This document shows, piece after piece, positions 22,041 to 33,320 of a stretch of DNA of 64,000 nt (its first letter is position 1; every line of letters begins with the position of its first letter). The stretch spans positions 29,864,501-29,928,500 of the forward strand of contig CP136890.1 in assembly GCA_034359265.1 (NCBI GenBank), read 5' to 3'. The stretch is from Canna indica (Eukaryota > Streptophyta > Magnoliopsida > Zingiberales > Cannaceae). The notes under the pieces were generated by a model. The model was not told the origin of the DNA. It searched no databases and saw only the letters and a program-made list of their open reading frames with translations. The translations under genes and the position numbers were made by a program.

Positions 22041-22859
22041 ATGGCAAATTCTATGGCCCCTCCCCTACCATTAATCCAACAAGTCATGCCAAGGATCTGG
22101 AAATTGAAATGTAGTGTACATGCAGTAGATCTTGCTACTAGATATTTTTGGTTTAAATTTGCTTGTGCAGATGACATGAACAAAGTCTTATCAGAAGGCC
22201 TCTGGTTCTTTAGAGGCCAAACACTTCTCTTAACACCATGTAGGGAAAACTCTCAGCCTCTCCTTGAGAGAATTGAAGCCATACCTGTTTGGCTACAGCT
22301 CCCAGGATTACCTCTTGAGTATCTGCAAAAAGACATCCTAATGAAGATTGCTAGAACAATAAGCCAGCAAATTGAGAATGTCACACTTAAAGGCCAGAGG
22401 GCTAGATTTGCCAAATTGTGTGTACTGTGGAACTTAAATAACAAAGTCTCTTCAGGTGTGTGGATCAATAGAGGAGGTGATAGGTTTTGGCAAGCTATAA
22501 CTTTTGAAAATATTCCAAAACTATGTTTTAATTGTGGAAAGGTTGGTCATCTCAGTGATTCATGTTCAGCAAAGAAGATAGAAATCAACAAAGGAACAAA
22601 AGTGAACAAGCAACCTGATATATCAAAAATAAATGATGAAATAGTTAATATTGAAAGCTCCGAGAAAAATGGAATTTTTGGGTCATGGCAGGTAATCAAT
22701 AGAAGGAAGAAACCTCAAGGTAGAGTAAATTCAGCTCAGGGAAGCATTAGCAAAAACAAGTTTGAGGTCCTCAAGGATCTAAATGGACTGAACATTACAA
22801 GAAGTGATGATGCTGTAGCAAAAGTAAAAATTGAGGAAATTCATGGTGCAAAAAATTAG
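22041..22859 (+). CDS. LINE-A ORF1 protein (DUF4283 and CCHC zinc knuckle), 272 residues
   Basis: Residues about 20-155 resemble the DUF4283 domain of plant L1 ORF1 proteins (WKLKCSVHAVDLATRYFWFK, IPVWLQLPGLPLEYL). A zinc knuckle CFNCGKVGHLSDSC follows, with Cys162, Cys165, His170 and Cys175. The tail is Lys/Asn-rich. Such proteins bind element RNA and form the ribonucleoprotein that goes back to the nucleus. The frame is uninterrupted, but the family often has more sequence before the DUF4283 core, so the N-terminus may be lost upstream. It is a transposon gene, not a host gene. Confidence 0.8.
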   Translation: MANSMAPPLPLIQQVMPRIWKLKCSVHAVDLATRYFWFKFACADDMNKVLSEGLWFFRGQTLLLTPCRENSQPLLERIEAIPVWLQLPGLPLEYLQKDILMKIARTISQQIENVTLKGQRARFAKLCVLWNLNNKVSSGVWINRGGDRFWQAITFENIPKLCFNCGKVGHLSDSCSAKKIEINKGTKVNKQPDISKINDEIVNIESSEKNGIFGSWQVINRRKKPQGRVNSAQGSISKNKFEVLKDLNGLNITRSDDAVAKVKIEEIHGAKN

Positions 22860-23323
22860 CCTTTGCATGCTCTTTCTAGTAACAATTTTTTTTCTCCCAG
22901 GATAAACAAGAAACTTCAACTCAAGAGGTAAATAAGTAGTTTAATGCTAAGACAAAAAGTGAGCTAACTGAAACAAGTATGGAAGACATCAATTTCAATT
23001 GTTGTTCATATTAGTGTTGAAAAAAACTTAGAGGCTCTTCACACAAAGTTGACTGATACATTTGCCATTACAGTAAGCAAAATCAAAGATTTTTTGGTCA
23101 TTAATGAAGATGAAATGGATGAGGACTTTAATGACCTCACAAGGCCTGAGACGGGTAGAGTCGGGAAAGCTTCTAATCATAACATCCATTATGAATGCTT
23201 CCCCTTTAATATAAGGCAGAATAAGGTGAAAAAAAAGAAGCACTCCAAGGATGAGGGTGTCATTGAACCAGATGGAGATCCTCCTCCAGGGAAGAACAAA
23301 TGAAATAACAAGCTTGGCCAAGC

Positions 23324-25560
23324 ATGAAAATACTATCATGGAATATCGGAGGGGGTCTTAAAGCATCAGGTTGGGACTACCTTCACCTCATTCTGAAAGA
23401 TATGATAAGCCTGATATGATACTACTTTTGGAAACTCATCTAAATGAGGAGCACTTTGAGGAGTGTATTAATATATTTGGGTCTGATTGGCTTGGTTATT
23501 TTGTACCCGGTAATGGAAGAGCTGGAGGGTTAATAATTGTTTGGAAACAGACTTTAATGAAGGTTAATCTTTTATACAAATGTAGCCAAATAATTCACAT
23601 ATTTGTTGCTTTAAATGATGGAGTACCCTGGTTGCTAACTGGTATCTGCGCCAGTACCAATGCCAAAGATAGAGAAGTTTTATGGAATTTCCCAAAATGC
23701 TTAAACATATCAAATACTCCCTGGCTGCTATTAGGAGGAGATTTTAACTGTGTGGAAGAACATGATGATAAGAAAGGGGGCAGAGTTATGAGTGTTGGCA
23801 GTTCACTAAGGGCTTTAAAGGAGCTAAGACTTGAATCTGGTCTCATTGATTTAAAATATGTGGAATGCAGATACACATGTAGTAACAATAGGCATGGAAG
23901 CAAAAGAGTGCTTGCAAGGCTAGATAGAGTGTATGCAAATTGTGACTGGTTGACATTGTATGGAAATGCATCTGTTGAACACTTGAAAAAGCTGGCTTCA
24001 TATCACAGACCTGTGCTTCTTGATACCAGTTGTCACAATGGGTTAACTAGAAACAAAAAGATATTCATTTTCGAATTATACTGGCTAGTCTATGAAGATA
24101 TATTTCAGCAGATAAAAGAAAATTGGGAGAAAAGCACTCAGCAGGATTGTATCCTGAGGGGTTTGACAAACATTTGAATATCTTGGGTTGGCCTTAAGCA
24201 AATGGAGTAAAATGCATATTGGGTGGCTAGAAAAAAATCTAAAAGAAACATTGGATGAGGCTGGGTATCCTGGAAGTAATTGATGAGAATGGCATAACAC
24301 GTAATGATGATTTGATGAGAATTATTAGCCTAACTAATAAAGCCATGGCCTGTAACAGGCAAATTCACATCAAATGGTGGACAAAATCTATGTGTGCTTG
24401 GATTGAAATGAATGATCGAAATACCAAGTATTTCCATAACTTGGCAAAATTTAAGAAGACGAAAAATTCTATATAGGAGCTGCAAATTGATGGGAAATCA
24501 ATCAATGATACAAATAGTATCTTGGGAGAATCTGAGAGCTGGTATAAGGACCTATGGAAATGGGAGAATACTATTTTGGTTGACTGGGATAGGATGAGTC
24601 AAATGGACTCGAAGAAAATACCTCGCAGTAAGCATGATGACTTGTCAAAAGACTTCACTGAAATTGGAATTGTGAATGCTAGGAGAAGCTTAGGAAGAGG
24701 GAAGGCTCCTGGCCTGATAGCTTTAATTTGGAGTTCTTCTCAACTTCTGGAACATAATCAAGGATTCATATATGGCAGATATTGAAAACTTCAATAAGAA
24801 GAGTTTTTTTGCCTAAAACATGGGGTAACACAAACATGGTTTTCATATCTAAAGTAGATAACCCAAGGGTGGTAAAGGACTTTAGGCCTATTGCACTCTG
24901 CAATGTGACATACAAGATCCTTTTCAAAGCTTTGGATAACATGATTAAGCTTTGGATTGCTTCAATCATCTCCAAGGAACAGGTTGCTTTTGTTAAGAAC
25001 AGAAACTTGCATGACAACATCTTTATCTTGTGAGAAGTTGTTAATATTATCAATAAGTCTAAAAGAAATAAACATTTCTTCATCATGAAACTTGATCTAG
25101 AGGCATTTGATAGAGTTGATTGGAATGCCCTCATCAAAGGAATATGCAAATGTATGAATTTCTCAAGCAAGGTGATTGAATAGTTTATGGTTTGTCTTAA
25201 TTCAACAAAGTTTAGATGTTGTGTAAATGGTGATTAGTCAAATTGCTTCAAAAGCTTTAAGGGAGTAAGGCAGTGAGATCCCTTATCCCCCTACTTCTTT
25301 ATCATTTTGCAGGAGCTTCTATCGGTTCTTATAATTAGATTTATAAGCACAGGAAAAATAAAGGGCTTCAAATACAAAAATGTATCAATTAGTCATATAT
25401 TCTTTGCAGATGATATCATACTGATTATGAAGTGTTGTAAGAGCTCATGTTCTTATTATTAAGAAGGTTCTAAATCAGTATGGGGAAATAACAAATCAAA
25501 GGATAAATTTTCTATTAATGTTTAGCTTATTCTGTGTTGGCTATATTCAGCAAAAAATAT
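23324..25560 (+). pseudogene. LINE-A ORF2: endonuclease and reverse transcriptase, decayed
   Basis: It starts MKILSWNIGGG at 23324, the usual first residues of the APE-type endonuclease. A 2-bp insertion near 23400 (compare 26200) shifts the frame into the long block 23371-24177. There the catalytic motifs ETHLNE and GGDFNCVEEHDD are present, but the usual SDH near the domain end reads SYH. The reverse transcriptase follows with stops and shifts: DFRPIALCNVTYKILFKALD (about 24875), LDLEAFDRVDW with one residue missing from motif A (about 25090), and the intact FADD box (about 25408). The protein nicks DNA and primes reverse transcription at the target. This copy is inactive. Confidence 0.82.
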
Positions 25561-25905
25561 TTGAATTATTACTCAGTTGTAAGTCAATTGCAACTGCTCC
25601 TGTTGCTATGGAGTTTATGCTGAAATTTATACTGCTACAATGATGACTTTTTGATTGCTGTGATTATTGATGTATACATATGATCTCTATAATATTTATT
25701 ACAGATATATGCATATCTTTAATTACTTCTGAGTGCTTGGTCATTTATGGAGAAAGTGAAGTGGTCTTCATTATGATGGGCTAGTCGGTTTTTCTTGTGG
25801 CTTTTATGGCTGAAGTATTATGGCTATCTTTTTAGTTGATGAATTGATGCAATTATGATCTTTTTAACTAAGTGTCATTTATGAAAGTAGGTTTTGTTTT
25901 CTTTA
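25561..25905. other. Unassigned AT-rich spacer between two LINE pieces
   Basis: About 345 bp with no LINE motifs and no open frame worth naming. It separates the truncated end of LINE-A from the start of the sister fragment. It could be filler DNA from a rearrangement. Confidence 0.45.
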
Positions 25906-26359
25906 TATAGAAAGATGAAATGGATGAGGACTTGAATTACCTCACAAGGCCTGAGACTGATAGAGTCGGGAAAGCTTCTAATCATAACATTCATTATGAA
26001 TGCTTTCCCTTTAATATAAGGCAGAATAAGGTGAAAAAAAAGAAGCACTCCAAGGATGAGGGGGTCATTGAACCAGATGGAGATCCTCCTCTAGGGAAGA
26101 ACAAAGGAAAGAACAAGCTTGGCCAAGCATGAAAAATACTATCATGGAATATCAGAGGGGGTCTTAAAGCATCAGGTTGGGACTACCTTCACCTCATTCT
26201 GAAAGATAATAAGCCTGATATGATACTACTTTTGGAAACTCATCTAAATGAGGAGCACTTTGAGGCGTGTATTAATATATTTGGATCTGATTGGCTTGGT
26301 TATTTTGTACCCGGTAATGGAAAAGCTGGAGGGTTAATAATTGTTTGGAAACAGACTTC
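25906..26359 (+). mobile_element. LINE-A2: fragment of a sister LINE copy
   Basis: The segment matches 23107-23554 at roughly 96 percent by eye, from GATGAAATGGATGAGGACTT to TTGTTTGGAAACAGACTT. It has the endonuclease start with one extra base near 26130 and lacks the 2-bp insertion of LINE-A near 26200. It stops abruptly at 26359, where the interior of an LTR retrotransposon begins. Confidence 0.88.
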
Positions 26360-29131
26360 AAATATTTTTGCATGAAAACATACATCAATCAAAAAGGGTA
26401 AGAAATGTCAAACTAGTCAAAGGGATCAAAAAACAAATATTTTTGCATGAAGTTGAGACTCTAAAGATTATTTTTCATGAAACATGAAAATCTCAACCAA
26501 AGGGATGAAAAATTTGACATGAAACTAAATCATACATGATATGTTCAAAACTAACTATTTGAATTCAAAACAAAAATATGTATGATATCAAGTATGTATG
26601 AATTTAGCATGATTTCATTCAAAGTATGCTTGAAACCATAAAAATGCTAAGTATCAAATTTGGCTATCTACTCATGTTTTCTCATATTTAGGCATCTAGA
26701 CATCAAACATGAGAGAATGTAAGTTTATGAATCAAGTTTGGGCTTAAAATAAAATTTCTAAGTCACTTTGTTGACTTAGATTAAACTATACTTCAAGTTT
26801 TCAAAAATACCAATTGTTGGATGAAAATTTTTTGATACCAATTATTGAATGATCATTTGAAATGCATGTATCAAGATTGAACTTAAAATGAATTTTCAAA
26901 GTTCATTTTTCATCCTATAATGATTTTAATAAACAAATGGATATTTCTAGCTATCATCCAAGATATCAAAATCATTCCTAGAAATTATTTTACTCAAAAA
27001 ATTGTGTGAATGATATTAGAAATTGAATCCAGATAGTATACATGATTTTTCATTTGAAGTTTTTGAAGAAAAATTAAAGTATCGGAAAGATTAATATTTC
27101 AAATACGTGATACTTTGTGTTTTCAAAATTTAACTTCAAAAATTCACTTTAAATCAGATTCTTGATGAAACTTTTTGAAATTTTTATTGGTAAAACTAAA
27201 TTTTTTAGTGAATGTGTAGTTTCAAGAATCATTTAAAAATAATTTTTCTACATTTTTCTAGAAATAACTGAAAATGTTCAATTTTCAATGGCATTTCTAT
27301 AATTTTTAATTATTTTCAAAACTTGTTCAATTTTCATTCAAACTTTCATGGTTTCATTCAAAACTAAACTAGTTTTTATGAAACTTGCTAAGTTTCAATC
27401 TTATCGTTTACTCATGATTTTTCAAACTTAAATATATGGATACCTAACATGAGTAAATCTAAATATGTTTCACAAATATGGATTGAAAATGAGACCTTTA
27501 AGTCAACTTGTTGACTTGGGTCAACTTGGTTCAAAAGAGGTAAACATGAATTGACCTCTATGTCATTTTATTCATATTCATATGAATTTCTCACTTTAAG
27601 TGCTTGGAAACATGTCATACCTATTTCTAAATATGTTTATGAGTTTTGGACCTAAATTTGTTGACTTGAGTCAAACTTTTTCAAGTTTAGGTCTCCCAAA
27701 GTGATATAGTTATCACATTGTTCATCTAGACATGAATTTTCAATTTTAACTACCTAGACTTAGGTGATATGTGTATCTAAACATGTTTATTTGATGTTTA
27801 TTCAAAATGAAGTCTCTAATAAGAAATTTTAAACTAGTCCAATTTCATTCAATATTAATATCATGAAATTGCCTAGTTATCATGAAACTTGCCTACTCAT
27901 GAAAATTCAATATTTATCATACAAAAACAATCATGAGTATAGAGACATCATTAAACATGAATATTCAATCATTATACTAAGATTTTTGCAAAATTAAATC
28001 CATACTTTAGTCTTTAGAAATTTTGCCAAACTTGTCATTACTTTTCACTATTCTTCATGATAGCATGTCCTTTCAATGTTTACCACTTTTTTAACTTGCA
28101 AGTAGGCTTCATTAGTATCAAAATGAAATTATATGCCAACTAGCAAGCTAACATACTAAATAGCAAAGGTTTAATGCAAAGTTTCATTTAAAACCCTTAA
28201 CCTATGCTAGATAGTAAAGATTCATTTTTAAGGAGATTATCATGATATCAACATGAATCTAAGGGATCTTAAGATGTGAGGCATTTGAGGAATAAGGTCC
28301 CTAAATATGTTTAACTAGTTTGGACTTAAAGGAATGTCTCTAATAGTAAGTATTAACCTAGAGCAAGTTTCATTTAATGAAATTTGCCTAAGTGCTAAGA
28401 TTCTACCTACTCATGAAAATTCAAGAATTTTTACATGCAATTCTAATCATGAGTATAGAGACATGATTTAAGCTCAAACATTGAGGTATAATATTAAGAT
28501 TTGAATTTATCAAAGTTATACCTTATTCATGATGATTTAGCCAAACTAATTTTTTTTCTATATTCTAATAAGCCTTCCATTTACAATAACTTGCAAGTAT
28601 ACTTTATTAATAGAAAATGAAACCAAATTTACATACAAGCTATCAAACTAAATAGCGAAATGAAAAACCAAGTATCATTTTCCAAATTCAACTTCACTAA
28701 ATAGCATGGATTCATTTTCATATAAATTATTCATGATAACAAAATGAATCAAGAGATCATAAAATATGAAATTTTAAAAAATAAGATCTCAAACCCTTCC
28801 TATTGGTTGAAAGCTGAAAGCCACAATTAGCCTACGATTTAAAACCGCAAGGTCGCATGAGCCCATTACAGGCTACATAGGTCTTCGAGGAGACTGGGAA
28901 ATCAAAATAAAAAATCATTTCCAAAGAACTCTTTAACAATATCAGAGAAAATAACTCAAATTAAATATTTATCATAACTCCAACTTAAATAAAGCAAACT
29001 AAAGTAAGGAGATGATACCAAAATGTTTGATGTCAATTTTACCTAAGGCATCTAGGTGAAAGCTTGAAGTTGCAACTATAAAAGGATTCTTCATTCAACT
29101 CTTTGGTCAACTTCAACACATCATCAATCTT
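26360..29131. other. AT-rich non-coding interior of the gag-only retrotransposon
   Basis: It consists of low-complexity text in which words like CATGAAA, TTGACTTAG and TCAAGTTT recur at irregular distances. There are no open frames above background. A GC-richer patch at about 28805-28900 (CCGCAAGGTCGCATGAGCCC) stands out but matches nothing I recognise. Confidence 0.6.
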
Positions 29132-30516
29132 TCACCCTTGTGTGGTAGCTCCCCCTACAAAAGAAGATGAGACTTTTGGTACCCAAATGACTTTGGGTCC
29201 TTGGGGGTGAGTTGGCCTAGGAATTCAAAGTGTCCTAACTACACTTGAATTTTTCTTGAATGCACAATCATGGATAGCATGGCCAAAAATACCACAACAA
29301 AAATAATGTCCATTGAATTTCTTTTTATTTATGCTATGGACATTAGATCTATCATTTGAATGCTTGACTTGTGAAGCATGATGAATATGAACATTCTTAA
29401 GTGAAACATTCTTCTTTTGAACTTGAGATTTAGATGTTGAATGTCTAACATGAGAATGATTAAGAACATTGGCATTCTTTACATAAGTATTCTTTATTCT
29501 AGTGTTCTTAGGAGATGGAGCATTTTTTAATACATTTACTTTTTTATTCAGGAGAATAACATCACTTTTCAAATCCTTCATAGATTTTTGAATAGCATGC
29601 AATTGAGTTTTTAATATGTTATTTTCATTTTAACATGCAAGTTCTAAGTTATCATGGCATGGATCAAAAGGCCTAGTCTTTAATTTTTCATTTTCTACTT
29701 CTAAGGCATGTAGGCATGTACATGTGAACTAAACTTAGAGTTTTCCCTTTTTAAATTTCTATTTTCCTTGATCTTTTTCATAAGCAAGGCATATATTTTT
29801 TGACATTCCTCAACTAGTTCTTCATATGACATATTGAATAAACTAGAAGAGCTAGTACTATCATTATCATTATTATTACTAGAAGGGAAAGAGTGTACCT
29901 CATCATTGGTACTCATGAGGCAAACTTTTGAAGTGGCTTCATAGTCATTGCAAGAGAATACTTCATTTGAATGGGATGATGATGTAGAAGCTTTTGACCT
30001 CTTCTTTGCCTTGTTTTTCATGGTAGAGCAATTCTTCTTCACAAGCCCTTTTTCCTTGCATGCATGGCACACTACCTTCATTTTTCGGCTCTTGGAGCTA
30101 CTCCTTTGACTAGAAGAGCTATGGGCATCAAAACCAAGATTAGTAGTGGATGAGTGACCATTGTCATCACCACCTTCATCAAAAGTGCCAATCTATTTGA
30201 TTTTGGCATAATCATATAAAACATTTAAAGTGGCCCATAAGTCATAAGCCGAAGAGCAATGCATGACTTTATCTAGGATGTCATTTGGTAATGTGCAAAG
30301 TATATAATTCATGGCATCTCCATTATACTTAAATATTTTCTTATCCATTTCATTCCAAGCATGCATATCAACCTTAGGTTCAATGAATTCCCAATGTAAC
30401 ATGTTAAAGACATCAAAACCTTTAGTCTTTAAATAAGTGTACATCCTATGTTTTCAAATACCAAAGTTTGAGTCATCGAACCTAGGAGGTGAAGACACTA
30501 CCGACTCTAGAGCCAT
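29132..30516 (-). pseudogene. Copia gag polyprotein with two zinc-knuckle regions, broken
   Basis: The start MALESVVSS at 30516 lies 55 bp below the primer-binding site. The UBN2-type gag core follows (WEFIEPKVDMHAW, AMNYILCTLPNDILDKVMHC, AYDLWATLNVLYD, about 30400-30193), then a first knuckle CHACKEKGLVKKNC with Leu in place of His. A Ser-rich acidic region and a coiled Lys/Asn region come next. A second knuckle, FCCGIFGHAIHDC, has its first Cys replaced. The C-terminus (WVPKVSSSFVGGATTQG) is typical of the SIRE/Maximus lineage. Stops occur near 30457, 30192, 29700 and 29620. Gag forms the particle that packages element RNA; this copy would not. Confidence 0.82.
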
Positions 30517-30570
30517 TTCAAGATCGAGACAAGTTGTAGAAGAGATGGTGAAATTTCAAGCTACGAACCC

Positions 30571-30582
30571 GCTCTGATACCA
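30571..30582 (-). promoter_or_regulatory. Primer-binding site (initiator tRNA-Met)
   Basis: On the minus strand it reads TGGTATCAGAGC, complementary to the 3' end of plant initiator methionine tRNA and the standard site in Ty1-copia elements. It starts 2 bp inside the LTR end at 30585. Confidence 0.92.
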
Positions 30583-31356
30583 ATTGTAAACGAAATGGCA
30601 ACACTAGAGGGGGTGAATAGTGTGTTAACTAAATTTATTAGTCTAAATTCAATTTTAGTCGTTTCTTAAATCGTTTAAGCAATTTATGATTGAATGATTT
30701 GATGGGGAAGCGATATAAACATTTAAGCACAAGCAACAATAAATAACAATGCTAACACAATCATTTGTAGTGGTTCGGCCCCAATGCCTACTCCACTACC
30801 TAAGCACCCCGCTTAGGATTTCCAAACTAGTTTAATTAGATTAAATCGGTTTTCCTTACATAGAGGACCTTGATTCGAAGAGTCTCACTCTCGACCTAAG
30901 GCACTTCCACACCCGAAAGTCTCCGCCTTCTTATCGAGAGCACTCTTTCACCTCAACCCTAAGGGACAACTTACTTAATTCTAGTAAAACTACGTTTACA
31001 CAAGTGGCTTTACTCCTTCTACACCGAGGATACCACTTCACATAACTAGACCTAACACCCGGTCTTCGGAGACACAAATCCAAAAATAGTTTGAAATAAT
31101 AGTTAAAAATACAAGTGAAAAGAGCTTAAAATAAAACCAAAAATTCGTGCTCTTTTCCAATCCTTGGAACCTCCAAATCGCCGAGTCGTAGAGCTCGATT
31201 CAATTCTCAAGTTGAGGCAGCAGCTGACGCTTGAGAAAATGTTCGCGGAAAGAGCAGAGCGCCCTTAATCAATCTCTAGAAGGCTCAAATCTTCAGTTTA
31301 ATTGCTCAATAAAATCTGTAATCATCAAGGAAGAAGATAAAAGGAGTTAGATGAGG

Positions 31357-31366
31357 TATATTTATA
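31357..31366 (-). promoter_or_regulatory. LTR TATA box
   Basis: The minus strand reads TATAAATATA within the palindrome GGTATAAATATACC. The expected transcription start is about 25 to 30 bp further left, near 31325-31335, which leaves about 745 bp of leader within the LTR before the primer-binding site. Confidence 0.65.
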
Positions 31367-31413
31367 CCCTCACCAAGAAATGGCAGCTCAATGGATAGAA
31401 AATTATCCATTGC

Positions 31414-31775
31414 AGTCGCTCGGTCGATTGGTCGATCGACCGACCGATCGACCGCCAATGCGACCGCTGCCTTCTTCTCTGTGCGGTCGATCGACGGGTC
31501 GACCGCGCGCACAGACGCAAGACTACGTTCCCGCAATTCGATCGACCCATCGGTCGACCGATGTAGGGAAGCCAGCGACGCGTGATCGCGTGATCCTCCA
31601 TTCGGTCGACCGATAGGGCTACTGCCCATTTCTGGCCTCTATCGGTCGACCGACCGGTCGACCGAAGTAGCCACTACCCATTTTTGGCATTGTTCGATCG
31701 ACCGACCAATCGACCAAATTGGCTACTGCCAATTTCCTTACCCTATTTGGTCGACCACCCGGTCGATCGAACTTA
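31414..31775. repeat. Cluster of GGTCGATCGACC-like palindromes upstream of the LTR TATA box
   Basis: At least ten copies of GGTCGAYCGACC or close variants lie in about 360 bp, often in overlapping pairs (GGTCGACCGACCGGTCGACC near 31645). They are separated by blocks containing GGCTACTGCC. The solo LTR of the same family has only a short vestige (TTCGACCGAAGC near 20678). The cluster lies just upstream of the TATA box in transcription order, where enhancers would sit. Confidence 0.85.
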
Positions 31776-32139
31776 GGATGAATTAATTTGATTTCTTCTA
31801 ATTTCTTCTGATTTCTTCAGCCTTCTTCTTCTGCGCTTCGTTTCCAGGTTTCATCTTTCAACGAGCATCAACTTGGAGAGTTTTTCATTTGATCTTTGGA
31901 CTTGTCCAATGTGACTTTGGTGCACTCATCGATCTTCGAGATGTTTCGCGACGAACCCGAGCGCGGCGATCAATGTCCTTCCGATTTTTTGATTTCTTCT
32001 GATTTTTTCGATCGAGGACATCGAACGCTAATCGATATGGAACCTGAAAAATTTCTCGACGAAATATTAGTTCCATGTTTGTTATCATCAAAATCGAGAT
32101 TAAAAGATTAAGACCAAAGTTGAAAACCTAAAGCCAACA

Positions 32140-32588
32140 TGTTCTGCCCAAGATCAAAATTTTCTTGTGGAATTGGCTCATAGAAGACTTCCCACAATAG
32201 AAATGTTAGCAAGGATGAGTAAGATACAAGCTCAAAAATGTTTTGTTTGCAAAGAGGAGGCTGACAATACAAACCACAATCTTTATGATTGTTGCAATTC
32301 ACTAGTATACAAGGTTTTATTTGAAGTCTCCAACAATTACTCAGTAAAGAAAATAGTTTCAGATGACATGGCTATGAACAAGGTGGATGAGGGAATTAAA
32401 TCATGTTCATGTATCAATATTGACAAACAGAACCTGTTGCAGTGACAGTGAGAGCTTGATAAAAATCATTAAGGAAGATAGAGAAACAAATTTTTAGGGT
32501 TTCTGTGATGCATCCTAGATTAAAGAAAATGACAAAACTGGTTTAGGCTTCAATTTTTCTAAATGAAAACTTGGTGAAAAAATACCTA
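32140..32588 (+). pseudogene. LINE-B ORF2: zf-RVT and start of RNase H region
   Basis: Immediately outside the LTR the text reads LPKIKIFLW and then LAHRRLPTIEMLARMSKIQA with CFVCKEEADNTNHNLYDCC. This is the zinc-binding region that follows reverse transcriptase in plant LINEs. Further on, TGLGFNFSK (about 32535-32560) is the start of the RNase H domain. The Pack-MULE then interrupts it. The frame is broken by stops. Confidence 0.8.
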
Positions 32589-32765
32589 TATAGTATGTAC
32601 TCAACCTTTGTCTTAATTGTGGTATGTATTTTCATTTGTCTCATTTGTATACATGTACTAAGATATTTATTTCAATTGTGGTATATCGTCTAATTTCCGT
32701 CGGTTACCCCGTTAAATGGACGACGTGGCATGCTGACGTGTATAAAAATTATTTTTTAATATTAA

Positions 32766-32965
32766 ATTTTCTACTTCTTCGAGCCGAGGCAACCACCACC
32801 ACCACCTGTTTCTCTCTCTTTGCCGATTAACACCATAGTCCGCCACGGCTCCCGGGCCGAGTTCGATTGCTTCACCTCCTCACAGCGGGAGCTCGCCAAC
32901 GTTGACGCCCACCTTGTCTTCGTAGGCGACCCCGGCAGCGACTCCAAACTCAAGTTTGGCGACAG
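32766..32965 (+). pseudogene. Captured gene fragment, copy 1 (unknown protein)
   Basis: The plus-strand translation contains INTIVRHGSRAEFDCFTSSQ, then ELANVDAHLVFVGDPGS. An inverted, diverged copy of the same fragment lies near the other end of the element. I do not recognise the parent gene. The high GC content and clean codon structure indicate a former host exon. Confidence 0.6.
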
Positions 32966-33109
32966 CGATCGGGAGTCTGGAGGAACCGAAGAAAATGGTT
33001 CTAGGAACTTGTCGATCTCGACTCCTGTGCATGCATCAAATTTAAAGATGTTAATTAATCCGTCCCAAACAGTATCGAAGAGGGCAGGAGATGGAATGTT
33101 TAATTAACG

Positions 33110-33320
33110 CGGTGGGGGAGTCAGAGTCGTAGACGGCGCACTGGAGGATTTCCTCGTTGAGGCAGGCGGTTTAGTGGTGGGCCTCAATCTACCGGCAGGG
33201 GTTGTGGACGTATAAGGTGAAGCTGCAAAGATGATGGTTCATCTGCAACACCGGCTTCTTCGACTGCAAGATCTGCGCGCCCTCGTCGATGAGCTTCCGA
33301 TCCAACGCCATCACCTTCCC
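33110..33320 (-). pseudogene. Captured fragment of an oil-body-associated protein (DUF1264) gene
   Basis: The minus strand from about 33310 reads KLIDEGAQILQSKKPVLQMN, then HHLCSFTLYVHNPCR, a stop, IEAHH, a stop, and later LNEEILQCAVYDSDSP. This is the order of conserved blocks in plant oil-body-associated proteins (GAQxLQSKKP, HLCxFxxY, QxEAHH, LNEExxQCxxYDS). Two stops and the loss of both ends make it a fragment. The full-length family is about 230 to 250 residues and associates with seed oil bodies; only about 70 residues are here. The GC-rich stretch to its right up to about 33770 has open frames, but I cannot match them. Confidence 0.72.

Larger units (their letters stand above)
21330..25560 (+). 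mobile_element. LINE-A: plant L1-type non-LTR retrotransposon, 3' part missing
   Basis: A 5' region with a tandem duplication leads to ORF1 (22041-22859), then ORF2 with endonuclease (about 23324-24180) and reverse transcriptase (about 24255-25460). After about 25560 the LINE text stops without the RNase H region or poly-A tail. The 5' boundary is approximate. Confidence 0.8.
26360..32139 (-). mobile_element. Gag-only LTR retrotransposon (copia type, SIRE/Maximus-like), 3' LTR missing
   Basis: In minus-strand reading order: 5' LTR (32139-30585), primer-binding site (30582-30571), gag (30516-29132), then 2.7 kb of AT-rich non-coding DNA to 26360. There is no protease, integrase, reverse transcriptase or RNase H anywhere in it, so it resembles non-autonomous gag-carrying elements. 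The 3' LTR is absent: at 26360 the sequence passes directly into LINE-A2. The 5 bp outside the LTR are TGTTC (32140-32144), with no partner in the window. Confidence 0.78.
30585..32139 (-). repeat. 5' LTR of the gag-only retrotransposon, 1555 bp
   Basis: It begins and ends with TG..CA (TGTAAACGAAATGG to AAGCCAACA in plus orientation). It shares several blocks with the solo LTR at 18671-21004, and is about 290 bp longer mainly because of a palindromic cluster (31414-31775). It contains the TATA box at 31357-31366. Confidence 0.88.

Noticed and set aside
31414..31775. CRISPR-like array of regularly spaced repeats
   Set aside because: Units are short palindromes of variable length and spacing inside an LTR, in a plant genome, with no cas genes.
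18671..32139. One large LTR retrotransposon with the LTRs at 18671-21004 and 30585-32139 as a pair
   Set aside because: The left LTR is flanked on both sides by TATAT, so it is a solo LTR. The right LTR has TGTTC outside, which does not match.
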